This document shows, piece by piece, positions 43,158 to 54,104 of a DNA stretch of 64,000 bases; the stretch's first letter is position 1, and every line of letters begins with the position of its first letter. The notes beneath the pieces are model-generated. The model worked only from the letters and a program-made list of their open reading frames with translations. It was not told the DNA's origin and did no database searches. Source of the stretch: Septoria linicola (taxonomy: Eukaryota > Ascomycota > Dothideomycetes > Mycosphaerellales > Mycosphaerellaceae). The position numbers and the translations under genes were made by a program. The stretch spans positions 3,534,001 to 3,598,000 of the forward strand of contig CP099418.1 of the NCBI GenBank assembly GCA_024114885.1, read 5' to 3'.

Positions 43158-43907
43158 TATCTCGGTTCAGTCTGCAAGCTTTACGGACAGCGGTGCCGAT
43201 ATACCATCGACAACGTAGCCAGCGGCAACACATGGTTCGTGATGGCGTCCTTGGAACGGCTCCAGGCGACGGTCTCCTACAGCTGATGAATCAACAACAA
43301 AGCGCTGGCTTTCCCGACGCGCAAAAACTGTGGTATTGAGTTGCTCGGAGCTATGATAGCGGCAGCGTGGACGCGAGTAATGTGCTCGAGGTGGGAGCTA
43401 TTACGCGAGGTTACGCCAGCGACATTGCCAACAGGCTGACTGGCTGGAAGACTGGTCCGTCTGAATTTGTGTGATCACCCAGACTTGAGAGAAATGCATG
43501 ATACTGGGTTCGCTGTCTGGTCTGCTTTAACGATTATACCCTTGGTACACGAATGACGTGGACGATGATAACGATGTATTATGTTTAATGCTCACGCTGA
43601 AAGAAGATATGATCATGGATAGATAAATGGCAGGTCCGATGTATTTTGCATTCCTGGAAAGAAAGTAATAGCAGTTCAGTTAGCACGTGAAAGTGAAGGC
43701 CAAAGTAAAAAGACGCTAGTACCGCGCGTTCTCTGAGATCTGCCCTCGAGCCACCATGTCATCTGTCTAAGACTTTACACACCTCACTCCACCACCCTAT
43801 TTGACGCGATCGCTGTTGAACCATTTGCTACCGGCAAAACTCTTGACATACTGGACCTCGGAATTGAATAGCATCGACCCTGCTGACAGCGACAACGGCG
43901 CGGCGCG
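43158..43907. other. Intergenic, possible 3' end of previous gene, RPB3 promoter
   Basis: The alternative Ser/Thr-rich frame of the upstream gene ends at 43218. The rest is AT-richer and shows nothing beyond the presumed RPB3 promoter. Confidence 0.4.
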
Positions 43908-45056
43908 ATGGACTACAATGCGTTTGGCGCAGGCGACGGCGAGGATGCGGGCCCCAAGATCACGATTCGCGAGGTATGTGTCGCTGAGTAGGCATCAGCG
44001 GCATCGAAACGAGTTGGGCATTGACAGCAATCATAGACGACTAATAACTCGATCCGCTTCCGCCTGTCAAACACATCCCTCGCCCTCGCCAACTCTGTGC
44101 GCCGCGTAATGCTCGCAGAAGTGCCGACCATCGCCATCGATCTCTGCGAAATTGAAGCCAACACATCAGTTCTCGCCGACGAATTCCTGGCGCATCGCCT
44201 TGGCCTCATCCCTCTGAGCACGAAAGGCGTGGATGACATGGTCGATTTCCGAGACTGCACCTGCGACGAGTACTGTGATAACTGTAGTGTGGTGCTTCGA
44301 TTAAATGCGGTCAATCGCAACAGCGATCAGAATCTCAAAGTGTTTGCGCGCGATCTGTTTGTCGAATCGGGCGCGCCAGGCGCAACCTACAATCGCTCCA
44401 GCGGTGTGAATGGCAGCTCTTCTGACGATCTACCACAACGCGGCGCGCCAATAATCGGAGATCCAGCAGGACAGGGACCCCTCATCTGCCAACTACGAAG
44501 AGGACAGGAGGTGAGAATCAAGTGCATAGCGAAGAAGGGCATTGCGAAAGAGCACGCAAAATGGGCGCCTACGGCAGCGATTGGCTTTGAATATGATCCT
44601 TGGAACAAGCTCAAGCATACGACATTATGGTACGAGACGGATCCGAAAGCGGAGTGGCCTGAACCGCAAAAGAATGGCGACTGGGAAGAGCCGCCGCAGG
44701 AAGGAGAGGCTTTCGACTACGCAGCAGAACCTACGAATTTCTACTTTGAGCTCGAAGGGACAGGTGTGATGCCTCCGGATCAGATCCTACACTCTGGCAT
44801 TCGGGTACTGCAAGCCAAGCTGGCTGGCATAATACGGGACCTGGGATCGGACGCGCAAGTCGGTGATCAGAACGGCTATGGAGGAGGGTTCAGTCCGAAT
44901 GATCCAATGGCGAACGGTGCACAGAGCGCATACGGCGGGGGAACCGCATACGGGGGTGATGGTTATGGAGGTGGAACTGCATATGGAGGAGGCACTGCCT
45001 ATGGAGGTGCAGGCAGCGTATATGGTGCCACTCCCTACGGCTCACGGCCTTACTGA
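43908..45056 (+). CDS. RPB3: RNA polymerase II subunit RPB3
   Basis: An alpha-like subunit of RNA polymerase II that pairs with RPB11 during assembly. Exons 43908-43973 and 44037-45056 (GTATGT donor, ATAG acceptor) join as KITIRE|TTNNSIRFRLSNTS and give 361 residues. Alpha-motif sequence LANSVRRVMLAEVPTIAIDL is followed by LADEFLAHRLGLIPLST and the zinc-binding loop CTCDEYCDNCS (four Cys). The insert domain and second alpha region follow (IRVLQAKLAGIIRDL). The tail has an unusual Gly/Tyr-rich run, repeating AYGGGTAYGGDGYGGG-type units, longer than in yeast but common in filamentous fungi. Length is slightly above yeast Rpb3 (318) because of this tail. Confidence 0.95.
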
Positions 45057-45686
45057 GCAAACATGCGTGTTTGAGTACGGACGCAGCGAGAGCAATGGCA
45101 TGCGAGGATTGAGGCACACCTGAAGAGACGCCCTTGACTATCAGTCGTTGCATTCCAAGCTGATGCAAGTTGATACGAGTGCAATAATTCATTGGCATTG
45201 TAGGGCTTTGGCGATGGTGGTCCGCTACATGATTTGGAGCGATCCCAGACAGTTTCCAGGGACGGCAAAAGCCACGCACTTTTGAAGTCGAGCCGGCCGT
45301 ATGTGTTAAGTTGGCATACGAACACTGCCATTGCTTGGTCCTTGGCATGGTGTCTGCGGCTATCTTGCGACCTCAAGCATTGTGCCACCTGCAGACACAG
45401 CGAGCCTGCCGGGAGGAATCAATGGAGGAGATTCGCGTGGAATTCTACCTGCGCAGGAGCGAGCAATCGAGGTCGAGATGTAGGCGGTTTCTATGCCGAT
45501 GACACTCCAAGCTGGCGCATGATGTGAGTCTGATACCAGCTTGTACGATCAGCTTGCCAGAGACCAATCTCCACCCCATCGAGGGCCCCAATCTATAGCT
45601 CATCCTCCACTCCCACGACTCCGCGCTCATGTCATCCAGCTGTAATATGCAAATTCGTTGCTTTCGTAGTATCGTCCATGATGCCC
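45057..45686. other. Intergenic between convergent genes, nothing seen
   Basis: 630 bp holding 3' flanks of RPB3 and the small myristoylation-motif gene. No supported gene, repeat or RNA. Confidence 0.45.
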
Positions 45687-46107
45687 TCAATTATATGCCC
45701 TCGTTTGTGCCGCTGCGTCCGCATCCCTCGCCGCAACATTGTCTCGAGCTGTCTGCGCCAGAGTGTCTTTCTGCGTTTGTGATTTCTGGGCATCTAGCTG
45801 TTTTCCGAGCTTGCCTTTGCCTTGCGCCGCTTTTGCTCTTTCCTGGCAATCGGACCTGTCAGTAGTGCCACTAATCACTGCTGGCGATCTTCTAACAAAC
45901 CTCTGCCGCCCTTGCCGCCGCAGAGCCTGGTGTCTGCGGGTCGCCGGACGAAGCGCCCAATGTCCGCCCTGGTCCAGTGATCTTCGGCGGCGCAGCTGCG
46001 CGGGCATTGCTCGTCTGAGCGGGCGCGTTGGCTGGGACAGCTCCTGTAGTGCGACCTTCACCTTGGAAGTTGGCGCTGGAGCTGGTCTTGCCGAAGCAGT
46101 TGCCCAT
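45687..46107 (-). CDS. Small fungal protein with N-myristoylation/palmitoylation motif
   Basis: Exons 46107-45901 and 45842-45687 give 120 residues. The intron has a GTTTGT donor, ACTGAC branch and TTGCCAG acceptor; using the earlier ACAG instead would break the conserved frame. MGNCFGKTSS offers Gly2 for N-myristoylation and Cys4 for palmitoylation, suggesting attachment to membranes. The middle is low-complexity Ala/Pro/Gly. The C-terminus, GKLGKQLDAQKSQTQKDTLA followed by RDADAAAQTRAYN, is helical and matches a small ascomycete family I recall that also begins MGNCFGK and ends in a DTL...RDAD.A..AR.WN pattern. Its role is unknown. It sits next to, and is transcribed away from, the C2H2 factor. 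Confidence 0.75.
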
Positions 46108-46952
46108 GGTGCGGATGCTGTTGTATGTACGATGGGGATGAGGATAATCTGCTCTCGAGCAATCTATGCAGATGTGTCTGTATGCGCGTTCACTTGCTGC
46201 AGCCACGCGGCTGGTTTTGGTATCTGGAAGCCCACATGATCTCGTACAGCAGCAGGAGAGATGAAGATGGCATCGCAGCGATAGCCGAGCGATTTAGGCA
46301 GGAACACAGCAGCAGCAAGGGTCCGGAACGTGGGTTGACACACTTCCTTACATTGAGCCGTCGGCCATTGGCGACGTCCATCACCGACACCTCACCTCCA
46401 AGCAAGTCCACAAATACGCAAGAAGAACTATAGACTAAGACACTTCGGTCGCTTTGCGCAAAGCGATACCCGTGGCTGACCCATGCAACAACAACAACCT
46501 CGATCAGACTTGGCAGCAGCACGCGTGACTTGTTCGTGACGCTTGGCACCCCGTCGAATGTCCATCAAGGTGAGACGTTTGCGCAGCCTCTGCAGTTCGC
46601 GGTCTGACGTCCTGAGAAACCATGTGCCCCTCCACCTCTCCCTCTGGCATTGCAGGCCATCAAAGTGCTTGATTCTCTACTTCTTTCACTTCTTGCTCGT
46701 GTTCCATATTGGCTGGTGGTGCGAACATTGTGAGGTGAACCACGACCTCTTTGTTCTGGAAAACGCGCATTGTACCTTCTCACAAAAGTCCCCACGGAGT
46801 TCCTAGTGCGCTGTCCTCCTGTGTCCAACAGTGGTGTGAGCTGTCTGTTGCAACTCAAAACAGTTCATCCACAACGCCCAAGGGTCTTGCGCGCACGAAC
46901 CACCATATGAGACCCTTGGCCCGAGAAGACTCGAGGCGAGCATAGAGCAGCA
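46108..46952. promoter_or_regulatory. Divergent promoter region, small protein / C2H2 factor
   Basis: 845 bp between outward-facing genes. Several short frames on both strands show no pattern. No specific element was recognised. Confidence 0.4.
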
Positions 46953-48588
46953 ATGACGAGGTTTGAGGAGAGTGCTTTGCGCAATAGCGTTGCTGAGCAG
47001 AGTCCATCTACCTTGCCGTATTGGCACCCGTCCAGCCAGTTCTCGTCCTTGATCGACCCGCACGATGGTCAGAGCGAACAGCTTCAGTACCAGGCGCTGG
47101 CGAGCCAGCAGATGCCACCACCTTCTCAGCACTCCAGCAGCGACCACTCGGCGGCATACTCGCAGTACAACGAGATCTCCCAGTTGGCACAAGACTTTGC
47201 GACCGTGGAGCAGCCGCCCACGGCTCACTACGGGCCCGGTTTGGACGTCAAGGTACGTGTGAGCGCGTGAATGACCTTTATACCTGGCGCGAGGCGGCAT
47301 CATCCTCAACACTGCCGCGCTACAACGTAAAAGGCCTGTCTCATACCTTTGAAGACCTCGCTGACAGACACAGACCCCTACCGGAATACGCACAATGCGA
47401 AGGCCAGGGCTGGCGGGCGCTTCAGCACTCGTCTGCGGAAGGTACTGCTGCCACTGGACGGTGAACGGTGCAGCATGCCACGCAGCATATGAAGATGCCA
47501 AGTCGCTGAATGAGCACATTCGATCTCATCACGTCCGTGGCGCGGGGAGTTTTGTCTGCCAATGGCAAGGCTGTGAGAAGGGCTCTTTCCCTACCGCCAA
47601 CAAGCTGGTGAGGCACGTTCACTCACATACTGGATACAAACCCTTCCAATGTCCCAGCTGTGTACAAGCATTCGTGACCAAGGATCAGCTCGACAAGCAT
47701 CTCACAACTCACACTGGTGCAAAAGATTTTGTGTGCAATTGGCCAGGCTGTGGTCGCTCCTTTGCCGTCAAGCACGCCCTCGATGGACACATGAATAGCG
47801 TCCACCTCAAAGCCAAGAAGCACGTCTGCCCCCACTGCGCCCAGGCGTTCGATGACTCTTCGAATCTGTCCAAGCACAAAAAGCAGGTCCACAACCCCGA
47901 AACGGGAATCAGGTGCCCTGCCAGGCACACTCACGGATGCACCTACGTGGACAGTCGGAAGGACAAGATGAAAGAACATTGCGAACGCGACTGCCACGGC
48001 CTCGAGATTGCCAATGACCCACACAAATGGAATCTTTGGGTACAACAGTTCAAATCAGCTTCGAAGAAAGCTGAATCACGACGATCGAGAGACATCAGCG
48101 GCACTCCCATGTCCCGCGGATCGAGCATATCGAGTATGCCATTCGCGCCGACGCCGTTCCGAGTGCCGTCGATCGAATGCAGTAAGCAGGGCTGCAACAT
48201 ACCTGTATGCCTTCCGTGCAATATTCTCTGCAACGATTACGAGTTGTTTCCTGATCCACTGCAGCCGTGCGATGAAGCAGAATGTGATCCTTGCGGTCCT
48301 TGCAACGATCCAGACTGCGATCCTGCGACACGGCACGAGTGCGAAATCGAGCCCTGCACGATACAGCACAATGATCCGTGCAACCTGCAACAGGCGTGCA
48401 GTGTATCGAACTGTCGCAGTGCCACATCAACTCCTTCACAACCACCCACGCCTCATGGCGCGATCGCCCAGCCGGCGTTCTACGCCTACCATCCCATCGC
48501 GACCGAAAGCGATCCTTTCCACGATGCCGAGCATCCATTTCAGCTGAACTCAACACAGCTCAACGACTACATGTTTATGAATCAATGA
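46953..48588 (+). CDS. Multi-C2H2 zinc-finger transcription factor with Cys-rich tail
   Basis: Model: exons 46953-47252 and 47374-48588 (GTACGT donor, GCTGAC branch, ACACAG acceptor, phase 0), 504 residues. The 100-residue N-terminus is Ser/Gln/Pro-rich. Six fingers follow from about residue 120, some with wider spacing: CCHWTVNGAACHAAYEDAKS..H..HH, FVCQWQGCEKGSF.., FQCPSCVQAFVTKDQLDKH.., FVCNWPGCGRSF.., HVCPHCAQAFDDSSNLSKHK.., and a CPARHTHGC...H..C.CH unit. From about residue 368 to 446 there are 15 Cys in about 79 acidic residues, often as xPC or DPC, outside any finger spacing. In the intron zone a second frame is open (47275-47464), so the exon 1-2 junction is the least certain part. Confidence 0.75.
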
Positions 48589-48998
48589 CCCGAGGGGCCG
48601 AGGCGGGTTTAGTGGTATAGAAATGAGAGAGAACATGGATCACGACATCGAGCATAGCGGGAAACGCAGCCGAGCATGAGCGTAAAGCGCCTTGCTTCCG
48701 GGCACGACATCACGCAATAGATACCCACATGATAACTTGCTACATAGACTAAGCATGAGCCATCTTCCTATTGCTGCCACAGTTCCAGCATATACGCCCA
48801 TGCTAATCAGTCAGATAGAAAGTAGTTGCATACCTTCTTTGCGTTCAATCTTGTCAGATGAACGGATCTCGAATGTGAAATTGTAATGGTGTAATTGTGA
48901 GCTAGCTGTATAACGTCCTCTCAATAAGCATAAATGCTGGGTATTCCAAATGCAATTCAAACGCCACCGCTATGCCCTCTTTCCCTCCCAACACCACC
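48589..48998. other. Intergenic between convergent genes
   Basis: 410 bp of 3' flanks. Nothing was recognised beyond AT-rich sequence after 48890. Confidence 0.4.
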
Positions 48999-50465
48999 CT
49001 ACACTATCCATCCTGCTGCAAACATAAATCCAAGGGCCACCAATGTCTTGCTTGATGGGTATAGAGACGAAGCGCCACCAGCAAAGAGTGCTGGGTCTGC
49101 GGTTCCACTTCCTTGACTGAAACCTCCATTCTGCGTGGTCGTAGTGGAAGGCAGCACATTCACCTGCTTCGTTGTTGTGCTCGTTATTGCAGGTCTTGGT
49201 ATTGTCGATAAAGTGGTGTTGAGACTCGTCGTGGTACTGAGACTCATTGTGAACGAAGTCGTCATTCCAAGTGAGCTCGGTGGAGGCGTTGATGCTGGAG
49301 GAGCGAATGGAGTGAGCGACGACTCAGACACGATTAGGATGTTCGTGGAAGTAGCAACAGTAGATTCAGGCGGCGGCAGTGAGGTGTCATGAGTCTCTTG
49401 TGGAGTCTGCGGTGGAGCAGAAGATGGCAGTTCTTCTGTGGTTTCCGAGCAAGACGTTTCTGGAGTTGGCTCTGGGAGTGCTGGTGGAGCTGATGGAGCC
49501 TCTGTTGGTGCCGGCGGAGCCTCTAGAGATGGCATAACAGCTGGTGTGAATGGGACTGCACTTGTCGATAATGGCGATGGTATGTCGATCATGCTACTGC
49601 TGTCACAGTCTGTGATGATTGTGCTGTAGGTCGTGAAAGACCCAGTGATCAATGTGACTGTTGTGAGCGGCGTTTGCGAGGGCAGAGCAGCAAGCGAAGG
49701 TGTAGTAGTCGGGTAGATCGCCGCTGAGGTGGGAATATACAGGGGAGGAGAAGAAGCTGGTGGTGCCGCGGCGCTTTCATCGCAGTCTGAGGTGAAAGTC
49801 TGCTGTGGAATCGCAGATCCAGCAATGTACGAAACAGTTGTGACATATGACGGTGCAGACTGTATCGACGAAGCTTCGATTTCCGGGCTCGGGCTGTACT
49901 GTGTGGCTGTCGTGACAGTTTGTGGAGAATAATAGGACGGAGCTTGACCGTACTCATCCGCAGAAGTGTACAGGGGCTGTAGCGATGAGGGCTCTTGTGT
50001 GTATGCGGCGCCCGAAGATTCGGGCTCTGGAGTCAGACATGTTGATGTCGTCGTGGTCATAGTTGGGACTTTTGGCATCCCTGTTGCTGCTAAGGCAGCA
50101 TCGATGCCATTAGCCAGCACAGATGACGAGGAGGTCAAAGAATGCTGCTGCGATGTCGGATCTGCATTGCCAGTAGCGACTGCGGGCTGTGCTCCCGCCG
50201 GGGTCAGACCAGTCGCTGTAGGCAAAGTAGGCAAAGCTGTTGCTGTTGCTAACGATGTCGGCTGGGTTGATAATAGGCTTTCGTCTGCCGTGCTTTGTGC
50301 GGATGACAAGTCAACTGCAGCATTTGTAACATCGGCATCCGAGGCGATGGTAGGCAATGCAGGTGCAATTGATGGAATTGTCGACGTGAGCCCTTCGTAA
50401 GCGGCTACCAGATATGAGACCGACGTTGTCGCAGCCGCCAATACCATGCTGCTGGAGGCCTTCAT
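48999..50465 (-). CDS. Ser/Thr/Pro-rich GPI-anchored cell-surface protein
   Basis: A single exon of 488 residues from ATG 50465; 15 more upstream codons are open but have no ATG. The N-terminus MKASSSMVLAAATTSVSYLV is a signal peptide. Nearly all of the rest is Ser, Thr, Pro and Ala, suited to O-mannosylation. Two related segments carry the only paired acidic-Cys motifs: VSYIAGSAIPQQTFTSDCDE (about 225) and VTLITGSFTTYSTIITDCDS (about 290). The end, TADPALFAGGASSLYPSSK followed by TLVALGFMFAAGWIV, is a classic GPI-attachment signal (small omega residues, spacer, hydrophobic tail). Cell-wall or plasma-membrane surface is inferred. No enzymatic domain was seen. Confidence 0.82.
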   Translation of the reverse strand: MKASSSMVLAAATTSVSYLVAAYEGLTSTIPSIAPALPTIASDADVTNAAVDLSSAQSTADESLLSTQPTSLATATALPTLPTATGLTPAGAQPAVATGNADPTSQQHSLTSSSSVLANGIDAALAATGMPKVPTMTTTTSTCLTPEPESSGAAYTQEPSSLQPLYTSADEYGQAPSYYSPQTVTTATQYSPSPEIEASSIQSAPSYVTTVSYIAGSAIPQQTFTSDCDESAAAPPASSPPLYIPTSAAIYPTTTPSLAALPSQTPLTTVTLITGSFTTYSTIITDCDSSSMIDIPSPLSTSAVPFTPAVMPSLEAPPAPTEAPSAPPALPEPTPETSCSETTEELPSSAPPQTPQETHDTSLPPPESTVATSTNILIVSESSLTPFAPPASTPPPSSLGMTTSFTMSLSTTTSLNTTLSTIPRPAITSTTTKQVNVLPSTTTTQNGGFSQGSGTADPALFAGGASSLYPSSKTLVALGFMFAAGWIV

Positions 50466-52108
50466 GGCAAGCTTGACTCGAGCCTCTGGTCGTGTTGGGA
50501 AGACGTGCAATCTGTTGAAGTAACAAGAAATGGATGAAGCACAAGAAAACGGTATTAGAAGCTCTAGTCGTCTGCGTGAGAATACTTACAGGCCCACGGC
50601 TTGACAGCCATGATATACACTGCTTTGCAGATTGACAGCCACATATTTCTCTTCGTCCAGCCTTGCTGGTGATCTTGATGCTCAAAGATCTCTCGACCAG
50701 CCTCAATAACGTTTATCGAGATATGCGAAGTGCCTCGCTGTCGATTGTGATACGCGACCGTTGTGGCTGTAGAAGCCAACGGTGCGTTACCAGGCAACAA
50801 CGCTGCAGCAACATTCAAGGCTGGGATATGACGGCCGTTGAAAACGGCTGTACTACTATTGCTCTCACTGACCATTGCGACAAAAGAGGCCAGCCACTAT
50901 TGTCACACGCATGCGCAAGGCACGGGCGGAACAAGCTCATGTCTGTCGCTCTGCAACGACTTCTCGTATCTCTTGCGGTAGTCGCCCTCACTCACTCGAA
51001 GCGTGACTGCAGGGAGGATTAGTCACCATGCCTAGTCTTGAAGATGTCATGCCGCAAGTCCACAGGTTGAACACTGATTTGGCGAGATGGTCCCAGAAGC
51101 ACATGTCGACTGGAGTACGCAGTACAAGCTCCTCATAAGCGACCAAATCCACCAGTAATAGAGAGAAATGGCTCTGAGGACTTGCCGAGACACTCGACTA
51201 GCAGCGTTACTGTTGTTTCCAGCCATCAATGCGCAACTGCCGCGAACTTCAAGTCCACGTATTATGGTGTGCGTGTCGCTCGACTGTCACATCCATGTCG
51301 TCTACTGATGGCTTTGTGATTCCGGGAACCTTTCCGAAGCTGGGCATATACGCAGTACGGATGGGTCGTGTTCTAGAGGGCGATCTAAGGCGATGTGTGT
51401 GTATTGTTTGGTCGAGATACGGGTGTCGCGAGTCTTGGAGGCGCTCTGTCGTTAGTTCTTGCAATCTCTGGCTATCCGTGTTATGTCTCTGCAGGAGTGC
51501 ACTGCACACGGGCAGGGTGCCTGCAAAGACTGCGCCTATCAAGTTGGCATAATGAACACAATACAGTGTATACTTTGACCTTGCACGTCCAAGGCGTCTA
51601 ACGTTAACTAGTTCTATTTCCTTGCCAAGAAGTTTGGATACGACTTCCGCTGGAGACAGCACCGAGACTCTTCACCAAACATCGTACATTACTTTGGGCT
51701 CTGGAAGCAGTCAACACTACCTATTGCCCGATTCTGATATCCAGATCACGAGATGGCCATTCAGACATTACTATCTGGTGGCAATCAAGTTCGAGTGTGA
51801 TCTCCTGCACAACTGCCTGGCCATGAGCGCACGCCGCCGCAGCTAATTGATAGTGGTCTCGCGGGCGCTGGTCTGCATCGCGACGATGGCCACATACCAC
51901 CATCCTATAACGGTGCTCGTATATGCAACTGCAGGACAGCCGAAGATGAGCTCTATGTTGCTCTTGAGAGTGAGCAGCTGATTGTCTATCCTCGCACGGA
52001 CAGCATGAGTGTGCACCTTCCACATATGTGTTATGCAGCCGTGCGCTAAGGCGGACACGCAGACATCATCCCCAGCGAAGAGAGCACCTTCTCACACTGG
52101 ACGAACAA

Positions 52109-52135
52109 GCATGCTAAGCATGGTGCTTAGCATGC
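52109..52135. repeat. Perfect inverted repeat, 12 bp arms, 3 bp loop
   Basis: GCATGCTAAGCA, loop TGG, then TGCTTAGCATGC: the arms match over all 12 bases. It lies in a non-coding stretch 750 bp before the aspartic protease gene and could be a hairpin or a site for a dimeric regulator. Confidence 0.9.
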
Positions 52136-52795
52136 GATCTCATGGCTTGTCGACCATTTGACGACCACCAACGTCTGCTGGTGGTGGGCGCCCACCTCGG
52201 CCGATGCTTCGAGTGTCGATCTTCCTGCAGCGCTTGTGCAAGTTCGGCAGCTTGTTTCACAATTGCTAGCAGCCTTCCTCATCTAGCCCAAGCGCCACAG
52301 GAACGCCCATGTCGACACCTGCGAAATATGTGGAAGATAAGCGTCTGTCAAGCCTCGTGACAAGCTCCAGACAATGCTTGAGTGCTTGGCTGCCCGCCCA
52401 TTGGACCAATAAGGGCACTTATACACATAATATTCCGTCTGAAATGTGCCACTTTCAAATACAAGGACGGCTCGGTCAAGTCATTCTCACATGCGGTCAA
52501 CCTCGATCAAATTGCTGTGTCTTTTCGACCCCGCCTGTCCATCTTCACACGGCTTATCTCGCCTCTCACATGCTCGATGCAAGCTAGAGAAAGGAAATAC
52601 GCGAGCTCTGCGTACGGAACATTGACGAATGAGGCAGGTATCATCGCATAGCGTGCGTCTGCTGCGACACCACTGCAAACAATAGAACCGTGAGAATTGA
52701 GATTGCGGGTCGAATGGCTCGAGACCCAGGAAATCGCCGTCAAAGACACCGCGACTGTCTCGGCACAAGATGCAGTGGCAAGCAGCAGCAGTACC

Positions 52796-52802
52796 TATAA
52801 AT
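52796..52802 (+). promoter_or_regulatory. TATA box of the aspartic protease gene
   Basis: TATAAAT, 83 bases before the ATG at 52885, a good fit to a regulated fungal promoter. Confidence 0.6.
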
Positions 52803-52884
52803 CGTTCAGTACCCAACGCCTCTCAACGGTGTTTCACAAGCTATCCTCCACAAGCTCCTCCGGTCTAGCACTTTTGCCATCACC

Positions 52885-54104
52885 ATGCTCTTCAAGTCAT
52901 CTCTCGCTCTGGTCGCCGCGGCTGCAGTGGTATCTTCCGCTCCCGTGAAACAAGAAGCCAACGTGGTTCTGCCCGTCAAGCGCGTTGCCACATTTACCTC
53001 AATCAAGAGCGTCGTCGAGAAAGGTCAAAACAAGATCAGTAAAATAAACTCACATGGTGTGGGCCTCGCGGGTCGTGCAACCAGCTCTGGAGTCGTTACC
53101 AACGAGGATGTCACTTACGTCGCCCCTGTCTCGATTGGCAGTAACACTTGGCAACTGATTGTCGACACTGGATGTATGTATCTTCTTAGTACGCTAGCGG
53201 AACTTTGACTGACTCCTGCGTAGCTTCAAACACATGGTGTGGTGCACAGCGCTCATGCGAGAAGACCTCCACTGGCACGTCTACGGGAGGTACAGTCAAG
53301 GTCAGCTATGGTTCCGGAAGCTTTTCTGGCAATGAGTATACAGATCGAGTTGGCTTTGGTGGCTTGACTGTGACCGCCCAGTCTGTTGGCGCTGCCACTT
53401 CCGCTACAGGCTTTTCTGGCGTGGACGGCATTATCGGCTTCGGTCCTGTCGCTTTGACACAGGGCACGGTATCTAACGCCAACACCGTTCCGACTTTCAT
53501 GGACAACTTGTACAAGCAAGGCAGCATCTCCACAGAAGTTCTCGGCGTTTACTTCAAGCCAGAGAGTGGCAGTGATACAAACGACGCGAACGGCGAGCTC
53601 ACTCTAGGAGGCACAGATTCGTCTAAGTACACCGGAGCGCTTACATACTTCCCTCGCCTGGCTTCGGGCTCTGCTTCTCCATACTGGGGCATCTCCATTG
53701 CCAGCTTCGCCTATGGCTCTACCACTCTTGCCACATCGGCCCAGGGAATTGTCGACACCGGAACTACTCTCATCTACATTCCTTCTGCAGCTTACTCCAA
53801 ATTCCTCTCGTCAACTGGAGGTACCACTGACAGCAGCTCCGGCCTTGCCTCATTCACGACCAAGCCGACCCAGAATTTCTCTATCAAGTTCGGATCTACA
53901 ACTTACACTCTGACACCGGCGCAGTACCTCGTCCCGACCGCTCAGTACGGATTTTACGGTCTGAGCTCAACCAAGTACTATGCCTGGATCAACGACGGTG
54001 GCAGCTCTGGAGTCAACACCATCATCGGACAGAAGTTCCTGGAGCAGTACTACAGCGTCTTCGACACCACGAACTCGAGAATTGGTTTCGCCACACGTAC
54101 TTAA
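52885..54104 (+). CDS. Secreted pepsin-type aspartic protease (A1)
   Basis: An extracellular acid endopeptidase of the aspergillopepsin group. Exons 52885-53173 and 53224-54104 (GTATGT donor, GTAG acceptor) join inside the first active-site motif, VDTG|SSNTW, and give 389 residues. Signal peptide MLFKSSLALVAAAAVVSSA (1-19), then a propeptide of about 50 residues rich in Lys/Val. The first catalytic Asp is in IVDTGSSNTW (Asp near 94) and the second in GIVDTGTTLIYIP (near 274). The flap Tyr lies in VKVSYGSGSFSGNEYTDRV. The two Cys of the CGAQRSC loop are unusual this close to the first active site. C-terminal GVNTIIGQKFLEQYYSVFDT and IGFA complete the fold. No GPI signal, so probably released. 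Confidence 0.94.

Larger units (their letters stand above)
50466..52884. other. Gene-poor 2.4 kb with a perfect palindrome
   Basis: Overlapping short frames on both strands without family patterns; no signal peptides or convincing splice joins. It contains a 27 bp perfect inverted repeat at 52109-52135 and the TATA box of the protease at 52796. Confidence 0.45.
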
